Source: Streptacidiphilus pinicola
GTDB lineage: Bacteria; Actinomycetota; Actinomycetes; Streptomycetales; Streptomycetaceae
Assembly (NCBI RefSeq): GCF_003258295.1
Contig: NZ_QKYN01000037.1
Coordinates: 1-64,000 of the forward strand
Reading direction: 5' to 3'
DNA: 64,000 nucleotides
Shown one piece after another: positions 62,081 to 64,000 of the stretch. A program made the translations under genes and the position numbers. The notes below the pieces were generated by a model, which ran no database searches, was not told the origin of the DNA, and saw nothing but the letters and a program-made list of their open reading frames with translations. How positions within the stretch are numbered: the stretch's first letter is position 1; each line of letters begins with the position of its first letter.

Positions 62081-63329
62081 CTCGCGGGTACGCCCGCGTG
62101 TCCGGCTGAGGGCGGACCAGGTCCCGGTACAGTCGCTCCAGTCGGGCGATCTGGACGGAGCCGCGCTCGGTGCGGCCGATGAGCTCGCGGTTCGCCGCGC
62201 GATCGGCCGCGCCCAGCGGTTCGGCGGCTGTCAGGGCATTGGCCAGAGCGGTGTGCAGCGGCTCGGCAAGCAGGTCGGCCAGCAGACCGTCCGCCGCCAA
62301 CTCCCGGTACGGCGCGATGTCCGCGAGCAGCAGGCGGCACCCGGCCGCCGCCGCCTCCAGCACCGAGGAGCTGCGCTGGTCGGCGCACGGTACCGAGACC
62401 GCGACCTCGCTCGCACGCATGAGGGCGAACAACTCCTCCTGGCCGAGCAGCCGATCGATCACCGTGATGCGGTCGGCCGCCTGCCGGGCTCGGCCGCGCA
62501 GCAGGGTCAGGTAGTCCTGCTGCGCGCGCGCCGCGCCGGGCTGGGCCGGCCGGTGGCCGGCGAGGAGCACCAGGTGCAGGTCGGGCCGGACCCGGGTGGC
62601 GGCGGCGAACGCCTCGAGAATCTCCTGCGACCGGTAGACCGGTGCGGTGGTGCGGATCGACAGCACGACGGTGGCATCGGCCGGGATGCCGAAACGCGCG
62701 CGCGTCAGCCGGGCGTCGTGGCCCTCATCGCCGTCGAGGTCGGCGTCGGAGCCGCCGTCGAGGAGGTCGTCCGGCACGCCCCAGGAGAGCACGGTGACCA
62801 GCGCACTGGGCACCCGGTAGCGGCTCACGACCTTCGCCGCGACCTCCCTGGAGGTCGGCAGCACCCAGGCGGCGCGGCGCAGGGCGAGACCTGCCACCAG
62901 CGCTCGACCGGCGTGGCGCTCGGCCGCCCGCAGTTCCGAGCCCCAAGGGGTGACCACGCTCGGCGCCGCGCGCGTCGGCAGTGCGAGGGACAGCGCCCCG
63001 TGCACGCCGAGGGTGTGGACGTGGATGACGTCCGGTCGGATCCGGCGCACCTCGCGGCGCAGCCAGCCGGCCGTGCGCAGCACGCGCCACGGCCACCAGG
63101 ATCCGGCTGCGGGTGCGCACGAGAGGCGCCAGTCTCCGGCTCCTGAGCCCGGGCCCGGATGGTGCCAGCTGCACACCGTCACCGCATGCCCCCGCCCTGT
63201 CAGAGCGTCCGCCCAACGGCGGGTGTGGGCCGATCCGGCCGGTGCCAGCATCAGCACGCGCAGCGGGGCGGCCGGGCCGGGCCCGGTCGACTCCGCCGCG
63301 CGGAGGTCAGCCTCCGGCATGGCGTTCAC
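62067..63329 (-). CDS. GT4-type glycosyltransferase
   Basis: This 420-residue GT-B enzyme has an N-terminal MLAPAGSAHTRRWADALTGR-like acceptor domain and VIHVHTLGVHGALSLALPTR. The donor-domain blocks are weaker than usual (SIRTTAPVYRSQEILEAFAA; SVPCADQRSSSVLEAAAAGC), with a single clear Glu of the E-x7-E motif. GTG 63329 lies within the end of the preceding epimerase gene; an ATG at 63320 is an alternative. The coupling suggests that both act on the same polymer. Confidence 0.82.
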   Translation of the reverse strand: MNAMPEADLRAAESTGPGPAAPLRVLMLAPAGSAHTRRWADALTGRGHAVTVCSWHHPGPGSGAGDWRLSCAPAAGSWWPWRVLRTAGWLRREVRRIRPDVIHVHTLGVHGALSLALPTRAAPSVVTPWGSELRAAERHAGRALVAGLALRRAAWVLPTSREVAAKVVSRYRVPSALVTVLSWGVPDDLLDGGSDADLDGDEGHDARLTRARFGIPADATVVLSIRTTAPVYRSQEILEAFAAATRVRPDLHLVLLAGHRPAQPGAARAQQDYLTLLRGRARQAADRITVIDRLLGQEELFALMRASEVAVSVPCADQRSSSVLEAAAAGCRLLLADIAPYRELAADGLLADLLAEPLHTALANALTAAEPLGAADRAANRELIGRTERGSVQIARLERLYRDLVRPQPDTRAYPRATGR

Positions 63330-64000
63330 CCAGCACGAAGCGGCCTTTGCCGACCGCGGCGCGCAGCCGCCGGAGCGGGCCGCGGGTGTAGTCGTCCCAG
63401 CCGGTGGCCGTCGTCAGCCAGCGCTGGTCGGCGAGCAGCCGGCCGGCCGCGGTCAGCAACGAGACGTGCAGGCAGTGGTAGGCGAGGCTGGCGGGCGCGC
63501 GGTAGCGCAGGTCGTACCGGGTCCAGTAACCCAGGTCGAACCCGGGCAGCGAGTCGCGGATCCGGTCCGCCGCCCGACCGGCGACCTCGACCGTGCCCAG
63601 GTGACGTCCCAGTTCCAGCAGTCCGAACAGCGCGAAGATCGCGCCGTTGAGGATGTGACCGGCGGGCTCCGAGGGGCACTCCTCGAGGAACGGCCGCCGC
63701 CCGGGCTCGTCGTAGTGCGAACAGCCGCCCGTCGACAGCGGCCGCAGCATCAGCTCCGTGGCGCCCCGGCAGGCGTCCAGGAAGGAGCCCTCGCCCGTGA
63801 CGGCGTATCCCCGCAGCATCACCGAGACCGCCAGGCCCTGGGCCATCGCCGAGTACCACCCCGGGCCCACGCCGTAGCGCGGCACCGGGACGGGGTAGCG
63901 CCAGCCACCGTTGCCGTCCTGGGCGGCACGCAACCAACCGGCCTGGTCCAGTAGTGCCTGGACGTCCAGCGGCCGGTCGGCGCGGGTGTCGGCGTGCCAG
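63307..64000 (-). CDS. D-glucuronyl C5-epimerase family protein (cut by window edge)
   Basis: About 230 C-terminal residues are in the window and the frame runs open to base 64000. The C-terminal Glce-type alpha/alpha domain is recognisable: YSAMAQGLAVSVMLRGYAVT, HYDEPGRRPFLEECPSEP, GHILNGAIFALFGLLELGRH and FDLGYWTRYDLRY with the expected Tyr/Trp/Arg set. The family epimerises glucuronate to iduronate within polymers, mainly known from heparan-type chains; bacterial members are less studied. The overlapping GT4 gene and the UDP-glucose dehydrogenase at 37 kb suggest a uronate-containing polysaccharide. Confidence 0.8.
   Translation of the reverse strand, partial: WHADTRADRPLDVQALLDQAGWLRAAQDGNGGWRYPVPVPRYGVGPGWYSAMAQGLAVSVMLRGYAVTGEGSFLDACRGATELMLRPLSTGGCSHYDEPGRRPFLEECPSEPAGHILNGAIFALFGLLELGRHLGTVEVAGRAADRIRDSLPGFDLGYWTRYDLRYRAPASLAYHCLHVSLLTAAGRLLADQRWLTTATGWDDYTRGPLRRLRAAVGKGRFVLGERHAGG

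Noticed and set aside
1-64000. tRNA, rRNA or CRISPR arrays
   Set aside because: No cloverleaf-type tRNA sequence, rRNA segment or regularly spaced repeats were seen on reading both strands; a dedicated scan was not possible.

Overview
The window is about 72% GC, with G/C at nearly every third codon position, and carries many GTG/TTG starts, secreted proteins and GGAGG-type ribosome sites. Together with a tap-tpg pair (telomere maintenance of linear replicons) and a telomere-like palindrome array, this points to a streptomycete (Streptomyces, Kitasatospora or a close relative). The segment looks accessory (subtelomeric arm or linear megaplasmid): no ribosomal or core metabolic genes, no tRNA, and several remnants and mosaic genes.

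Layout. 0-2 kb: a partial FAD-oxidase start, an NmrA-type remnant, a P-loop kinase, an integrase scrap and a secreted trefoil-like protein. 2.3-5.8 kb: a compact pyrroloquinoline quinone (PQQ) operon, pqqA-C-D-E-B. 5.7-12.5 kb: a DUF574-type methyltransferase, a membrane-anchored glycosidase, a lipoprotein, an APH-like kinase and a secreted DUF11-type protein. 13.3-20.6 kb: a GGDEF/EAL cyclic-di-GMP protein, 17 bases ahead of a 1379-residue synthetase that joins MbtH-like, adenylation, carrier, reductase and leucyl/phenylalanyl-tRNA-protein transferase domains in one chain. 20.6-23.6 kb, opposite strand: response regulator, HEAT-repeat protein and family 2 glycosyltransferase with 4-base overlaps. 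24-26.5 kb: a sedolisin-like protein without its catalytic Ser, and a secreted protein.

26.8-40.3 kb is an exopolysaccharide locus: UDP-glucuronate decarboxylase-like enzyme, glycosyltransferase, Wzz/BY-kinase, GDP-fucose-synthase homologue lacking its Tyr, UDP-glucose dehydrogenase and a GH16 hydrolase. It also holds an apparently domesticated IS21 transposase fused to an ANTAR RNA-binding domain. 40.9-52.6 kb is plasmid-like: HTH protein, parA-parB, hybrid histidine kinase, degenerate tyrosine recombinase, an internal telomere-like array at 49.60-49.75 kb, tpg and tap. tap overlaps a LuxR-type ATPase gene that has lost its HTH end. 55.8-58.1 kb: a DUF4331 operon. 58.1-64 kb: two secreted proteins, a glycosyltransferase and a glucuronyl C5-epimerase cut by the window edge.

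How it fits together. UDP-glucose dehydrogenase, UDP-xylose-synthase-like enzyme, Wzz-kinase, several glycosyltransferases and the C5-epimerase suggest a uronic-acid-containing surface polymer. Cyclic-di-GMP and ANTAR proteins are likely control points. The two most notable items are the tRNA-dependent synthetase fusion, which I infer makes a Leu/Phe-(basic residue) aldehyde, and the internal telomere beside tap-tpg.
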